DNA of 17,681 nucleotides from Candidatus Zambryskiibacteriota bacterium. Lineage in GTDB: Bacteria > Patescibacteriota > Minisyncoccia > Phycocordibacterales > DATDWN01. A program made the position numbers and the translations under genes. The stretch's first letter is position 1. Each line of letters begins with the position of its first letter. Positions 6,610-13,939 of this stretch are shown one piece after another. The DNA lies in assembly GCA_016202965.1 (NCBI GenBank), contig JACQNQ010000012.1:1-17681 (forward strand), in the 5' to 3' direction. The notes under the pieces were generated by a model, which was not told the origin of the DNA, searched no databases, and saw only the letters and a list, made by a program, of their open reading frames with translations.

Positions 6610-6933
6610 ATGACCATTATGGAAAATGATGTAAAGTTTCTTGATTTTGTTGTTAAATCTCTGGTTGAAAATCCGCAAGATGTGAAGATTACCAGGACAG
6701 TGGACGAGATGGGAGTGCTTATGACCTTGGACGTTAACCGAGACGATATGGGCAAAATAATCGGCAGGGAAGGCAACACGGCCAAAGCCATTCGCACTCT
6801 CTTGCGTGTGGTCGGAATGAAAAATAACGCCAGAGTCAATTTGAAAATTAACGAACCGCCAGAAAACGGAAGTGGAACAAAGACAGGCGCCATGAAAAAT
6901 CTTGACGAGGCCATGTCCGATTTGAACCTCTAA
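6610..6933 (+). CDS. khpA: KhpA, KH-domain RNA-binding protein
   Basis: A single KH domain protein that in other bacteria works with KhpB/EloR as an RNA-binding dimer affecting cell size. The core is VKFLDFVVKSLVENPQDV, then VLMTLDVNRDDMGKIIGREG, where GREG is the KH GXXG loop, then the helix NTAKAIRTLLRVVG. It has 107 residues from the ATG at 6610, or 104 from the ATG at 6619, which gives a more usual N-terminus (MENDVKFLD). The C-terminal 25 residues are a low-complexity tail. The gene lies between rpsP and trmD as in most bacteria, but rimM is absent from its usual place and two unrelated genes intervene. A strong hairpin follows. Confidence 0.92.
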   Translation: MTIMENDVKFLDFVVKSLVENPQDVKITRTVDEMGVLMTLDVNRDDMGKIIGREGNTAKAIRTLLRVVGMKNNARVNLKINEPPENGSGTKTGAMKNLDEAMSDLNL

Positions 6934-6940
6934 TCAACGA

Positions 6941-6980
6941 AAAAACATTCCAACACTCTCAAGAATGTTGGAATGTTTTT
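6941..6980 (+). terminator. Terminator after khpA
   Basis: Fifteen-base perfect arms (AAAAACATTCCAACA and its complement) around a ten-base loop. The right arm ends in five T, which serve as the U-tract. Confidence 0.85.
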
Positions 6981-6992
6981 ATATGCGACCAC

Positions 6993-7021
6993 TTGACTTT
7001 TATACAGTTTTTCTGTAAGGT
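6993..7021 (+). promoter_or_regulatory. Promoter of the 7058 gene
   Basis: TTGACT (6993-6998), 17 bases, then TAAGGT (7016-7021). The leader would be about 30 bases and contains a clear ribosome site. Confidence 0.6.
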
Positions 7022-7044
7022 TGCACTTAGAAAATCATTCCAAA

Positions 7045-7049
7045 GGAGG
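7045..7049 (+). promoter_or_regulatory. Shine-Dalgarno deciding the 7058 start
   Basis: AAAGGAGG precedes two in-frame ATGs. GGAGG is two bases from the ATG at 7052, too close, and eight bases from the ATG at 7058, the normal distance. Confidence 0.75.
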
Positions 7050-7057
7050 AAATGATT

Positions 7058-7732
7058 ATGTCGAAAATAATGTTTGCTTGCATTGTGATCGCAGCTTGTT
7101 TTGTATTTTGGTTTATGCCGACGCAGCCAAAACCTGTTACGGACATAACAACTGCAGAAGCTGTCTCGCCTGACGATGGAAGTGTCGCAGACCTGCAAAA
7201 GGAGTTCCAGGAACTAAAAGCCGAGGCGGAAAGTGTCCTGCTTCTTTCGCAGACACCACCTTCGTTTTATGCCTGTCTTGCGTATTCACACTACAGCGAG
7301 TTGGCAAGCTTGAAAGAAAGATCTCTAAAGCTTCCTGGGACGCTTGCTTTTGCTTTACCTAGCGACTTTGACAAAACTTTTCGAGAAGTTGCCGAGAAAG
7401 CTGCGGTTGCGGTCTACGAGAAAGTAAAAAAAGACGGGTCGCTTGGCTGTCGTGACAGTAATAGCGATATTATTGAAAACACAGCCAGCATGATTGACCA
7501 GCTTGACTTGAACGTCGGTTATCGGCCAGAGAAAGTTATTCGTGACGCCTATCTCAAGGCGGTCCGGCCGGAAATCGCCGCTCTGGCCATGGAGTTAAAA
7601 AATAACCCAGACGAATACATCAAAAAAGACACGATGCTTCTTGTCGGTCACGCCGAGAATGTCTGGCAATTTACTCCGGCAGAGCTCGGAGTTTCCGCGC
7701 GACTTCAAAAGCAACTGTTTCCAGACGATTAG
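7058..7732 (+). CDS. Exported or membrane-anchored protein, unknown function
   Basis: A 224-residue protein with an N-terminal hydrophobic segment (MSKIMFACIVIAACFVFWFM) that is either a signal anchor or, less likely, a lipoprotein signal, since IAAC fits a lipobox but the hydrophobic stretch continues after the Cys. The rest is mainly helical and soluble, starting with a charged heptad-like stretch (ADLQKEFQELKAEAESVLLL). Two later Cys (in FYACLAYSH and GSLGCRDS) could form a disulphide outside the cytoplasm. The start is fixed by the ribosome site at 7045-7049. It is followed after 18 bases by a 27-residue membrane peptide and then a terminator at 7850, so the pair forms its own unit inside the split khpA-trmD interval. 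I do not recognise the family. Confidence 0.75.
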   Translation: MSKIMFACIVIAACFVFWFMPTQPKPVTDITTAEAVSPDDGSVADLQKEFQELKAEAESVLLLSQTPPSFYACLAYSHYSELASLKERSLKLPGTLAFALPSDFDKTFREVAEKAAVAVYEKVKKDGSLGCRDSNSDIIENTASMIDQLDLNVGYRPEKVIRDAYLKAVRPEIAALAMELKNNPDEYIKKDTMLLVGHAENVWQFTPAELGVSARLQKQLFPDD

Positions 7733-7750
7733 GCAAGGAAAGGAGAATTT

Positions 7751-7834
7751 ATGAAAGAGGATAAAGTTCAGGCGCTTTTGTTGAGCGCTGTCCCAATGGT
7801 TATCGTCGCTTTTGTCATTTTCTTCCCGTGGTAA
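7751..7834 (+). CDS. 27-residue single-pass membrane microprotein
   Basis: The ATG at 7751 follows AAAGGAG (7739-7745) at a spacing of five bases. The product begins MKEDKVQALLLSAVPMV and continues IVAFVIFFPW: a short charged head and one hydrophobic helix of about 20 residues. It lies 18 bases after the 7058 gene and just before a strong terminator, so it is the last gene of a two-gene unit whose first product is also membrane-anchored. A partner or regulatory role for the larger protein is possible but not shown. Evidence for translation is the ribosome site, the clean membrane-helix pattern and the position. Confidence 0.6.
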   Translation: MKEDKVQALLLSAVPMVIVAFVIFFPW

Positions 7835-7849
7835 AAATGGCAAGAATTC

Positions 7850-7886
7850 ACCCTCACCAGTTTTTTCAAAAACTGGTGAGGGTTTT
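7850..7886 (+). terminator. Strong terminator before trmD
   Basis: Sixteen-base perfect arms (ACCCTCACCAGTTTTT and its complement) with a two-base loop, followed by TTT. It closes the 7058-7834 unit and lies just before the trmD promoter. Confidence 0.8.
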
Positions 7887-7889
7887 CTA

Positions 7890-7918
7890 TTTACTAAATC
7901 TGTAATTTATGGTAGTTT
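7890..7918 (+). promoter_or_regulatory. Putative trmD promoter (leaderless)
   Basis: TTTACT (7890-7895), 17 bases, then TAGTTT (7913-7918) preceded by TG-G. The ATG at 7926 is seven bases after the -10. The -10 is a weak match, so the call rests on spacing and on the pattern shared with other genes here. Confidence 0.5.
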
Positions 7919-7925
7919 AATTTTT

Positions 7926-8648
7926 ATGCAGTTTCACATAATCACATTATTTCCTGACGCCTTTAACTCATACTTTAGTGAGTCTGTTATTTCTCGCGCC
8001 ATAAAGGACAAAAGAATTAAGATAAAGTTTTATAATCCGCGAGATTTTACACGCGACAAGTGGCAACGAATCGACCGGAAGCCATACTCGGGAGGTCCGG
8101 GGATGGTACTGCAAGCGTTGCCCGTTGCAAAAGCAATCCAGGCAGCGCTCGCAAAGTTAAAAGCCCCGACGTTACAGCCCCGACGTGCAGACGGAGAGCC
8201 GACAAGGTCGTCGGCTTCGGGGAGCCGACCGAAAGCGTCGGCTTCAAAAGTGAAAATCATTTGGCTTGCGCCAAGTGGCAAACAGTTTGATACGGCTTAC
8301 GCAAAAAAATCTGCCAAGAAATTTACTGACATCATTTTAGTTTCCGGCAGGTATGAGGGGATTGACACGCGAGTTAAAAAAATATTTAAAATGGAAAATA
8401 TTTCTGTCGGGCCGTATGTTTTAACTGGCGGGGAATTGCCGGCCATGATTTTGATTGACTGCATGGCGCGACAAATCCCAGGCGTGCTTGGAAATTTTGA
8501 TTCTCTTGAAGAGTCGCGTGTTTCCAGTCATGATGTTTATACCCGCCCGGAAGTTTTTGAATATAAAGGCAAAAAGTACCGCGTACCAAAAGTTTTATTG
8601 TCAGGTCACCACAAAAAAATTGAAAACTGGAAGAAGAAACATATTTGA
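7926..8648 (+). CDS. trmD: tRNA (guanine37-N1)-methyltransferase
   Basis: Uses S-adenosylmethionine to make m1G37 next to the anticodon, which prevents +1 frameshifting. The start at 7926 gives the standard N-terminus MQFHIITLFPDAF; an upstream in-frame ATG at 7812 crosses the preceding terminator and is rejected. Motifs of the trefoil-knot SPOUT fold are present: RIDRKPYSGGPGMVLQ (48-63), LVSGRYEGIDTRV (138-150), VGPYVLTGGELPAM and the C-terminal VYTRPEVFEYKGKKYRVP with LLSGHHKKIENWKK. Residues about 76-108 are an insertion rich in Arg, Ser and Ala that separates the GGPGM segment from KIIWLAPSGKQFD; it is encoded by tandem hairpin repeats. The usual GLL-PHYTRP segment is replaced by SRVSSHDVYTRP. 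At 240 residues the length is near normal only because other loops are short. Confidence 0.95.
   Translation: MQFHIITLFPDAFNSYFSESVISRAIKDKRIKIKFYNPRDFTRDKWQRIDRKPYSGGPGMVLQALPVAKAIQAALAKLKAPTLQPRRADGEPTRSSASGSRPKASASKVKIIWLAPSGKQFDTAYAKKSAKKFTDIILVSGRYEGIDTRVKKIFKMENISVGPYVLTGGELPAMILIDCMARQIPGVLGNFDSLEESRVSSHDVYTRPEVFEYKGKKYRVPKVLLSGHHKKIENWKKKHI
8162..8244 (+). repeat. Tandem hairpin repeats inserted in trmD
   Basis: AGCCCCGACGT occurs twice (8162-8172 and 8176-8186). It is followed by two hairpins with identical seven-base arms, AGCCGAC and GTCGGCT (8197-8203/8210-8216 and 8223-8229/8237-8243), a repeat of about 26-27 bases. The block is GC-rich compared with its surroundings and matches the protein insertion at residues about 76-108. 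Confidence 0.75.
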
Positions 8649-8649
8649 A

Positions 8650-8693
8650 ATTTAATACAATAGACACGATATATCGTGTCTATTGTATTAAAT
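8650..8693. repeat. 44-bp perfect palindrome after trmD
   Basis: Two 22-base arms with no spacer, centred at 8671/8672 (core GACACGATATATCGTGTC), starting two bases after the trmD stop. It is AT-rich and has no clear U-tract beyond the stem. It may act as a terminator or mRNA 3'-end stabiliser, or as a cruciform. Confidence 0.8.
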
Positions 8694-8762
8694 ACCAGTA
8701 AATCATATCTAAAACCTAAAACCTTTTTCAAAACACAAGTTAGCGAAACTCTGCTTTCTCTG

Positions 8763-8771
8763 TGATACAAT
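8763..8771 (+). promoter_or_regulatory. Extended -10 of the Pif1-like helicase gene
   Basis: TGATACAAT followed by six bases (AGCAAA) and the ATG at 8778, so transcription should begin at the start codon. No good -35 is seen. Confidence 0.65.
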
Positions 8772-8777
8772 AGCAAA

Positions 8778-10457
8778 ATGTTACAACCAGAAGCGTTGGA
8801 TATTTTAAAAATGGGCAAAAATGTTTTTCTGTCCGGTCCGGCCGGAAGTGGCAAAACCCATGTTTTGAATGAATACGTAAAATATTTAAAATCACATGCA
8901 GTAGATGTGGCTGTGACGGCTTCAACGGGCATTGCCGCCACACATTTGGGCGGGCAAACCATTCACTCGTGGTCTGGACTCGGTGTGCGCGACACTTTGA
9001 GCAACCGCGACATTGACGATATGATGCAGAAACAATATCTCTACAAGCGTTTTGACCGGACAAAAGTTTTAATCATTGACGAGGTTTCCATGCTCCACCA
9101 TTTTCGTTTGGATTTGATTGAATGGATTTGCCGGCAAATGAAACATAATGAACGGCCGTTTGGCGGGATGCAGGTGGTTTTGTCCGGAGATTTTTTTCAA
9201 TTACCTCCTGTGACACGAAATGAAATAATAGAATCAGAATTTGCCTACAAAGGAAACTCGTGGCAGGATGCTGGACTTACCATCTGCTATCTCTCCGAAC
9301 AGCATCGCCAAAAAGACAACGCCTATCTTTCCATTTTAAATCAAATTCGGCAAAATTCTGTCAGTCAAAAAACAATTGAACTTTTGAAAACTCGTCTGCA
9401 CAAAGATTCGGAGGATGAGGGACAGACAACCAAACTTTACACTCACAATATAGATGTGGACATAATAAACGACCGACATCTCGGATTGATTAAAGAAAAA
9501 GAGAAAAGTTATGAAATGACTTGGAGAGGTTCGCCCGCTTTGGCCAAAGCTTTGAAAAAAAGTTGTCTGTCGCCGGAAAAACTGAAACTGAAAAAAGGAG
9601 CCAAAGTGATGTTCACCAAAAACGATATAGACGGGGGATATGTCAACGGCACGCTTGGTGTTATTTCAGATTTTAATAAGTTTGGCGACCCTATTGTCAG
9701 AACTGGTAGCGGAATGACTTTTCATGTTCTGCCTCAGTCCTGGAGAATAGAGGAGGAGGGTAAAGTCAAAGCTGAAATCAAACAGTTGCCACTCCGGTTG
9801 GCTTGGGCTATCACTGTGCACAAGAGCCAGGGTATGTCGCTTGATGCTATGGAAGTTGACCTGTCCAAGTCTTTTGTCCGGGGGATGGGCTATGTGGCTT
9901 TGTCGCGCGTTCGTTCGCTGGAAGGTATGAAACTTCTCGGATTTAACGATATGTCGCTTGAAGTTGACCCAGAAGTTTTGTCGCGTGACCGAGAGTTTCG
10001 AGATATGTCAGATGACGCAGTGGCGGATTTGAAAGAAATGTTCCGAGAAGAAATAATTGAAGCCCAAAAAGTTTGGATGAAAAAAATTGAGCCGGAAGAA
10101 AAAATAAAAATAAAGAAAAAAGAGAAAGAAGAAAATCAGATAACCAAGAAATCCACACAAGAAATAACCGCCGGTATGCTGAAGCAGGAAGCATCGCTTG
10201 AAGATATTACCAAGGCAAGGGCATTAAAACAAGAAACCATCGTTTCTCACATCGAGGATTTAATGGCAGAGAAAAATTGTCCGGATATAACTTATCTGAA
10301 ACGTGAATTGAAACGCTCTGAACTGGATGATATCCTCTCCGCCTTTAAAAAAACAGGAGCGACGACTCTCTCGCCGGTTTATAATCTCTTGACCACACAA
10401 AAAAAGAAACCAAGCTATCTCAAAATCCGCCTAGCCAGATTATTTTTGGAAAAGTAA
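8778..10457 (+). CDS. Pif1-like superfamily 1 helicase with C-terminal HTH domain
   Basis: An ATP-dependent 5'-3' DNA helicase of the Pif1/RecD-like group (559 residues). Walker A is LSGPAGSGKTH (18-28); the motif VTASTGIAA (46-54) is the Pif1 Ia region; Walker B is LIIDEVSML (98-106); motif III is LSGDFFQLPPV (135-145); EQHRQKD (174-180) is motif IV-like. Later AWAITVHKSQGMSLD and GYVALSRVRSLEG are motifs V and VI that complete the ATPase core. A lysine and glutamate rich linker (about 430-455) leads to a C-terminal domain: TAGMLKQEASLEDITKARAL, then KQETIVSHIEDLM, which resembles the HTH_40 domain at the C-terminus of RecQ-type and YpbB-type proteins. The gene is monocistronic, with a leaderless-type promoter and a strong terminator. 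Likely roles are replication fork progress or G-quadruplex unwinding. Confidence 0.92.
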   Translation: MLQPEALDILKMGKNVFLSGPAGSGKTHVLNEYVKYLKSHAVDVAVTASTGIAATHLGGQTIHSWSGLGVRDTLSNRDIDDMMQKQYLYKRFDRTKVLIIDEVSMLHHFRLDLIEWICRQMKHNERPFGGMQVVLSGDFFQLPPVTRNEIIESEFAYKGNSWQDAGLTICYLSEQHRQKDNAYLSILNQIRQNSVSQKTIELLKTRLHKDSEDEGQTTKLYTHNIDVDIINDRHLGLIKEKEKSYEMTWRGSPALAKALKKSCLSPEKLKLKKGAKVMFTKNDIDGGYVNGTLGVISDFNKFGDPIVRTGSGMTFHVLPQSWRIEEEGKVKAEIKQLPLRLAWAITVHKSQGMSLDAMEVDLSKSFVRGMGYVALSRVRSLEGMKLLGFNDMSLEVDPEVLSRDREFRDMSDDAVADLKEMFREEIIEAQKVWMKKIEPEEKIKIKKKEKEENQITKKSTQEITAGMLKQEASLEDITKARALKQETIVSHIEDLMAEKNCPDITYLKRELKRSELDDILSAFKKTGATTLSPVYNLLTTQKKKPSYLKIRLARLFLEK

Positions 10458-10463
10458 GACAAG

Positions 10464-10498
10464 AAACCCCGCGCTTTGCTAGCAAAGCGCGGGGTTTT
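10464..10498 (+). terminator. Perfect-palindrome terminator after the helicase gene
   Basis: Seventeen-base perfect arms (AAACCCCGCGCTTTGCT and its complement) with no spacer, seven bases after the stop, with the right arm running into TTTT. Confidence 0.9.
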
Positions 10499-10502
10499 AT
10501 CA

Positions 10503-10542
10503 CATACACTTAATTTACGCACGTGCGTAAATTAAGTGTATG
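10503..10542. repeat. 40-bp perfect palindrome
   Basis: Twenty-base perfect arms with no spacer (centre TTACGCACGTGCGTAA), starting five bases after the preceding terminator. No U-tract is present, so a second terminator is not obvious. Confidence 0.85.
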
Positions 10543-10546
10543 CCCG

Positions 10547-10566
10547 TCCATTATGTGACTAATGGA
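10547..10566. repeat. Third hairpin of the stack
   Basis: TCCATTA and TAATGGA pair around a TGTGAC loop. It lies between the 40-bp palindrome and a perfect DnaA-box match (TTATCCACA, 10577-10585) ahead of the hydrolase gene. Confidence 0.5.
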
Positions 10567-10576
10567 GATATATGAT

Positions 10577-10585
10577 TTATCCACA
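10577..10585 (+). promoter_or_regulatory. Single perfect DnaA-box match
   Basis: TTATCCACA matches the consensus exactly and lies about 20 bases before the -10 of the hydrolase gene, next to three stacked palindromes. Only one such box was seen, so an origin is not supported; a regulatory or chance match is possible. Confidence 0.35.
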
Positions 10586-10603
10586 GTGTTTTTACAAAAT
10601 CAG

Positions 10604-10612
10604 TGCTACAAT
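10604..10612 (+). promoter_or_regulatory. Extended -10 of the LCAT-like hydrolase gene
   Basis: TGCTACAAT, ten bases before the ATG at 10623. It sits inside the longer upstream open frame, which shows that the ATG at 10572 is not the start. Confidence 0.6.
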
Positions 10613-10622
10613 AATACTCATA

Positions 10623-13600
10623 ATGAAATTTTCTCGCCAAGTCTTTTTATTTTCTTTTTTATTTTTACTGTTTTTTAGCGGAACAAAATCTGCTTTTGGC
10701 AAAATAATTTTTAACCAAACGCCGATAGACGAAACATACAGCGGGACCATTCTCAATACTCCCCAATTTGTCAGTTTTGGCTGTACCGCCGGGCTAAATT
10801 GCAAAATTTCCGGAAAAACCGTATATGATGTGGGAGTTTGGATTAAAAAAGTCGGTAGTCCGGCCGATATTCGTCTGCAAGTGGCAAACACATGGAACGA
10901 CCCAACTGGAGGCACCGCTGATTTTTCAGATTCAGTTTCCGCCAATACCATTTCAGAAACGGAATACACTTTAACCTGGTTTCATTTTCCGTCCGGCATT
11001 GTTATCGGCAATCAATATGACTATAATCAGTTTTTTCAATTTCAATTTACCGAGGTAAATGGAACATACAATACAACGGACTATTATAGAGTTCTTTATA
11101 ATACTGTAAACGACTATTCAGCCCCGCAACAATGGTGCAAAACCGGCTATGGATGTTCGTCGTCAACTTTCTTTTGGAAAATGGACAACGGTGTCAAACC
11201 TGTGCCGATACCGCCGGAACTTATCGGCGACCCGGACAATCTTCCGGCCCGTATTTCTCCGACCGGCGATATTCCGCGCATTTATCTGAATTGTACCAAT
11301 GGACACAACTACACCTTGTCTTTAGTTCATCGCGACGGTGACAATGTTTCCTATAATTATGGAGTCGTTCAGCGAAAATATTGCGATGAGGATGGCGCCA
11401 TTTCTTTTGACGGTTTTAATATAAATAATCTTTTAACAACACGGGTTGACCCTGAATGGTGGCGTTGGGTTCACACGCCTCTGGAATACATTATCAAAGA
11501 TACTACAGGACTATATTTTGCTGAATGCGACTTTGATTTCTGCACGCTTATAAATTTGATAGGTGATTTTAATGGTTATAATCAAAATGTTTATCTTGCC
11601 TCGTCCACATATTGGACAACAGTTGGCAAAGGTCCGATTTTTGAGACAAATGACCATACCACTTGGTTTAATCTGGGACCTGAAACTGGCGTCCAACCAC
11701 CCGCTTGCGCCGCAAACTGTTTTTCCAATGTTCTTTTTCTGCCTGGATTGATGGGTTCTAGACTTTACAAACAAGATGGTTCTGCCGATAAAGAGTTGTG
11801 GGTGTCTTTAAACGATTCATTGCAGGCCGATTTGTCTCTTGATCTGAACGGTAAAAGTGTTAATAATGTTTACACTAAAAATGACACCCAAAACAACGGG
11901 GAACTGGATGAAACAGGAATTGTGGATGACGTATTCAGTTTTAACATCTACCAATCTTTTATTACTGACCTGAAAAATTGGAAACAGGAAGGAACTATCG
12001 CGGACTATGTCTTCATACCATACGACTGGAGACTTTCGCTTGATGACGTTACTACAAATGGCACTACCACAAATAACAATCTTTCATATGCTGCGCCTCA
12101 AAACTTTTCTGAATCTTTTATTTTAAAAAAGTTGGAAGCGTTACAAAGTAATTCCAAATCCGGCAAAGTTACAATCATCGCTCACTCAAATGGAGGCTTA
12201 GTTGCCAAAGCTCTAATACAAAAGTTAAAAGACACCGATAACCCTCTGTATGACAAAATAGACAAAATTATCTTTGTTGCGGTTCCACAAGTAGGAACGC
12301 CGGATGCAATTGCGGCGTTATTGCATGGTTCCGAACTTGGTCCTGCCGGTTTAGTAATGGAGAGAAACAGGTCGCGGCAACTTTCCGAGAATATGCCTTC
12401 CATTTATAATTTCCTGCCTTCGGCCGGATATTTCAGCACAGTTGACCCCGTTTTTGCTGTGGACAAATTAGTGTCTTTTGAAAACAAACCCTTTTTTGAT
12501 TCGCAGACCTCTCAATATGGTATTTATGTATCAAACGAAACAGAACTTAAGAACTATGTTTTAGGCACAGACGGCAGAATTAAGCCATCTTTCAGCGATA
12601 CTGTTCATCCGAACATTGGAAATTCCAATTTATATAATCAAGCCGAAAGCGCGCACCAAATGCTTGATTCTTGGTCTCCGCATCCGGATACAAAAGTGAT
12701 ACAAATAGCCGGCTGGGGCGAGGAAACACTTGCCGGAATAGATTACAAAACATACAGAGACAAAGACCTGATTGAAACTCTTTCTTATAAACCTCGTTTC
12801 GTGGTGGATGGAGACGGCACAGTAGTGGTGCCAAGCGCTTTGTGGATGCCTACCGGACCGAATGTGGAAAGATGGTGGGTGGATTTAGCAGAGGAGGGTG
12901 GTATTGTTATAAACAGAGTTCACAAAGATCTTTTTGAAATACCCAACTTACTTGACTTTATTAAATTCCAAATCACTGATTCTATATTTTCTGACCCAGA
13001 TACTATTTTAGTAAATGATACTGCAACATTAGTTTCTGATAAACCTCGTCTTCATTACACCCTTCACTCCCCCTTAACCATTGGCATTGTAGATGCTCAA
13101 GGCAGATACACGGGGCAAGACCCAATAACTAAAAAAATCAGAGAAGAAATTCCAAATGTTACATACAGGCAAATAGGCGAAGTGCAATTTATTTCTGCGC
13201 CAGCTGATATTGCATACACTGTCAAAATGCAGGGGTACGAAGAGGGTAGTTTCTCGCTTGATTTGGACAAGCAAGAAGGCAATAATATTACTTCGTCAAC
13301 TTCCTTTCAAGGAATTCCGTCCTCACTTTCTACTATAGCCACAATTGATGTCGCTCCAAACATGGAGGTAGCAACTTCTATACTTAAAATTGATAATAAT
13401 GGGGACGGAACAATAGACAAAACTCTCAATGCCACGCCAGGTGGGGTAACTGTGTATGATGTAACACCACCAGAACTGCAAATAACTTTTGATATTAATA
13501 CCAAAGATGTGATTCTCTCCGCGCAGGATAACATAGACCAGCACCCAACCCTAACTATTTCAAAAGATTTCATAACTCTTCAAGATAACGCCGGCAATAC

Positions 13601-13925
13601 GACTGTAATTCCGTTTATTAGACTAAAAGAACTTCCAACTCGGCTCAGGTTGACTTATAATAAGATAACCAGAAATGGTGTTACTATTAACGTGCCGAAA
13701 ACCAACATAGTCTACGATTGGCAAGAGAAGAAAGGAATTCTGACAGACTTGGACACAAGAGTGGTTATAAAAGGAGAAGAAAAGTATATATTTAACTATA
13801 AGAAAGCAAAAAATGTAACAACGATTAAAGAAAAAATAGGAAAAAATAGACAGACAAAAACCGTAAATGGATTTGTAGTTGTGACAGTCAAAACTGAAAG
13901 GGATGGTTTGGTGGTTGATTATTAG
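10623..13925 (+). CDS. Large secreted LCAT/PGAP1-like alpha/beta hydrolase
   Basis: An 1100-residue exported protein. The ATG at 10623 gives a good signal peptide: MKFSR followed by QVFLFSFLFLLFFSG and a likely cleavage near KSAFG. An upstream in-frame ATG (10572) lies before the promoter and would spoil the signal. Residues about 30-360 form a beta-rich, Cys-containing N-terminal part without a recognised family. The hydrolase core follows: VLFLPGLMGSRLY (370-382), typical of lecithin:cholesterol acyltransferase-like enzymes; IPYDWRLSLDD (465-475); the nucleophile elbow IIAHSNGGLVAKA (518-530) with Ser522; Asp candidates in VVDGDGTVV (727-735); and His767 in INRVHKDLF. The last 300 residues are beta-rich, with a Ca-binding-like DNNGDGTIDKTL. 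It probably acts on lipids or esters outside the cell. Substrate is unknown. Confidence 0.85.
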   Translation: MKFSRQVFLFSFLFLLFFSGTKSAFGKIIFNQTPIDETYSGTILNTPQFVSFGCTAGLNCKISGKTVYDVGVWIKKVGSPADIRLQVANTWNDPTGGTADFSDSVSANTISETEYTLTWFHFPSGIVIGNQYDYNQFFQFQFTEVNGTYNTTDYYRVLYNTVNDYSAPQQWCKTGYGCSSSTFFWKMDNGVKPVPIPPELIGDPDNLPARISPTGDIPRIYLNCTNGHNYTLSLVHRDGDNVSYNYGVVQRKYCDEDGAISFDGFNINNLLTTRVDPEWWRWVHTPLEYIIKDTTGLYFAECDFDFCTLINLIGDFNGYNQNVYLASSTYWTTVGKGPIFETNDHTTWFNLGPETGVQPPACAANCFSNVLFLPGLMGSRLYKQDGSADKELWVSLNDSLQADLSLDLNGKSVNNVYTKNDTQNNGELDETGIVDDVFSFNIYQSFITDLKNWKQEGTIADYVFIPYDWRLSLDDVTTNGTTTNNNLSYAAPQNFSESFILKKLEALQSNSKSGKVTIIAHSNGGLVAKALIQKLKDTDNPLYDKIDKIIFVAVPQVGTPDAIAALLHGSELGPAGLVMERNRSRQLSENMPSIYNFLPSAGYFSTVDPVFAVDKLVSFENKPFFDSQTSQYGIYVSNETELKNYVLGTDGRIKPSFSDTVHPNIGNSNLYNQAESAHQMLDSWSPHPDTKVIQIAGWGEETLAGIDYKTYRDKDLIETLSYKPRFVVDGDGTVVVPSALWMPTGPNVERWWVDLAEEGGIVINRVHKDLFEIPNLLDFIKFQITDSIFSDPDTILVNDTATLVSDKPRLHYTLHSPLTIGIVDAQGRYTGQDPITKKIREEIPNVTYRQIGEVQFISAPADIAYTVKMQGYEEGSFSLDLDKQEGNNITSSTSFQGIPSSLSTIATIDVAPNMEVATSILKIDNNGDGTIDKTLNATPGGVTVYDVTPPELQITFDINTKDVILSAQDNIDQHPTLTISKDFITLQDNAGNTTVIPFIRLKELPTRLRLTYNKITRNGVTINVPKTNIVYDWQEKKGILTDLDTRVVIKGEEKYIFNYKKAKNVTTIKEKIGKNRQTKTVNGFVVVTVKTERDGLVVDY

Positions 13926-13939
13926 TTTAATTTTAATTT

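Noticed and set aside
7812..7925. Longer TrmD starting at the ATG at 7812
   Set aside because: The extension crosses the 27-residue ORF end and a strong terminator; the start at 7926 gives the exact family N-terminus.
8162..8244. CRISPR-like or attC-like repeat array in trmD
   Set aside because: Only two short units, in frame within an essential gene, no spacers of constant length and no cas or integrase gene nearby.
8060..8290. Overlapping alternative-frame ORFs in the trmD insert region on both strands
   Set aside because: They arise from the GC-rich insert lacking stops in several frames and have no start signals.
10577..10585. Replication origin at the DnaA box next to the palindromes
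   Set aside because: Only one box is present, with no dnaA or dnaN neighbour and no box cluster; kept only as a single site.
10572..10622. Longer N-terminus of the large hydrolase from the ATG at 10572
   Set aside because: It precedes the -10 element and would bury the signal peptide; the ATG at 10623 gives a normal one.
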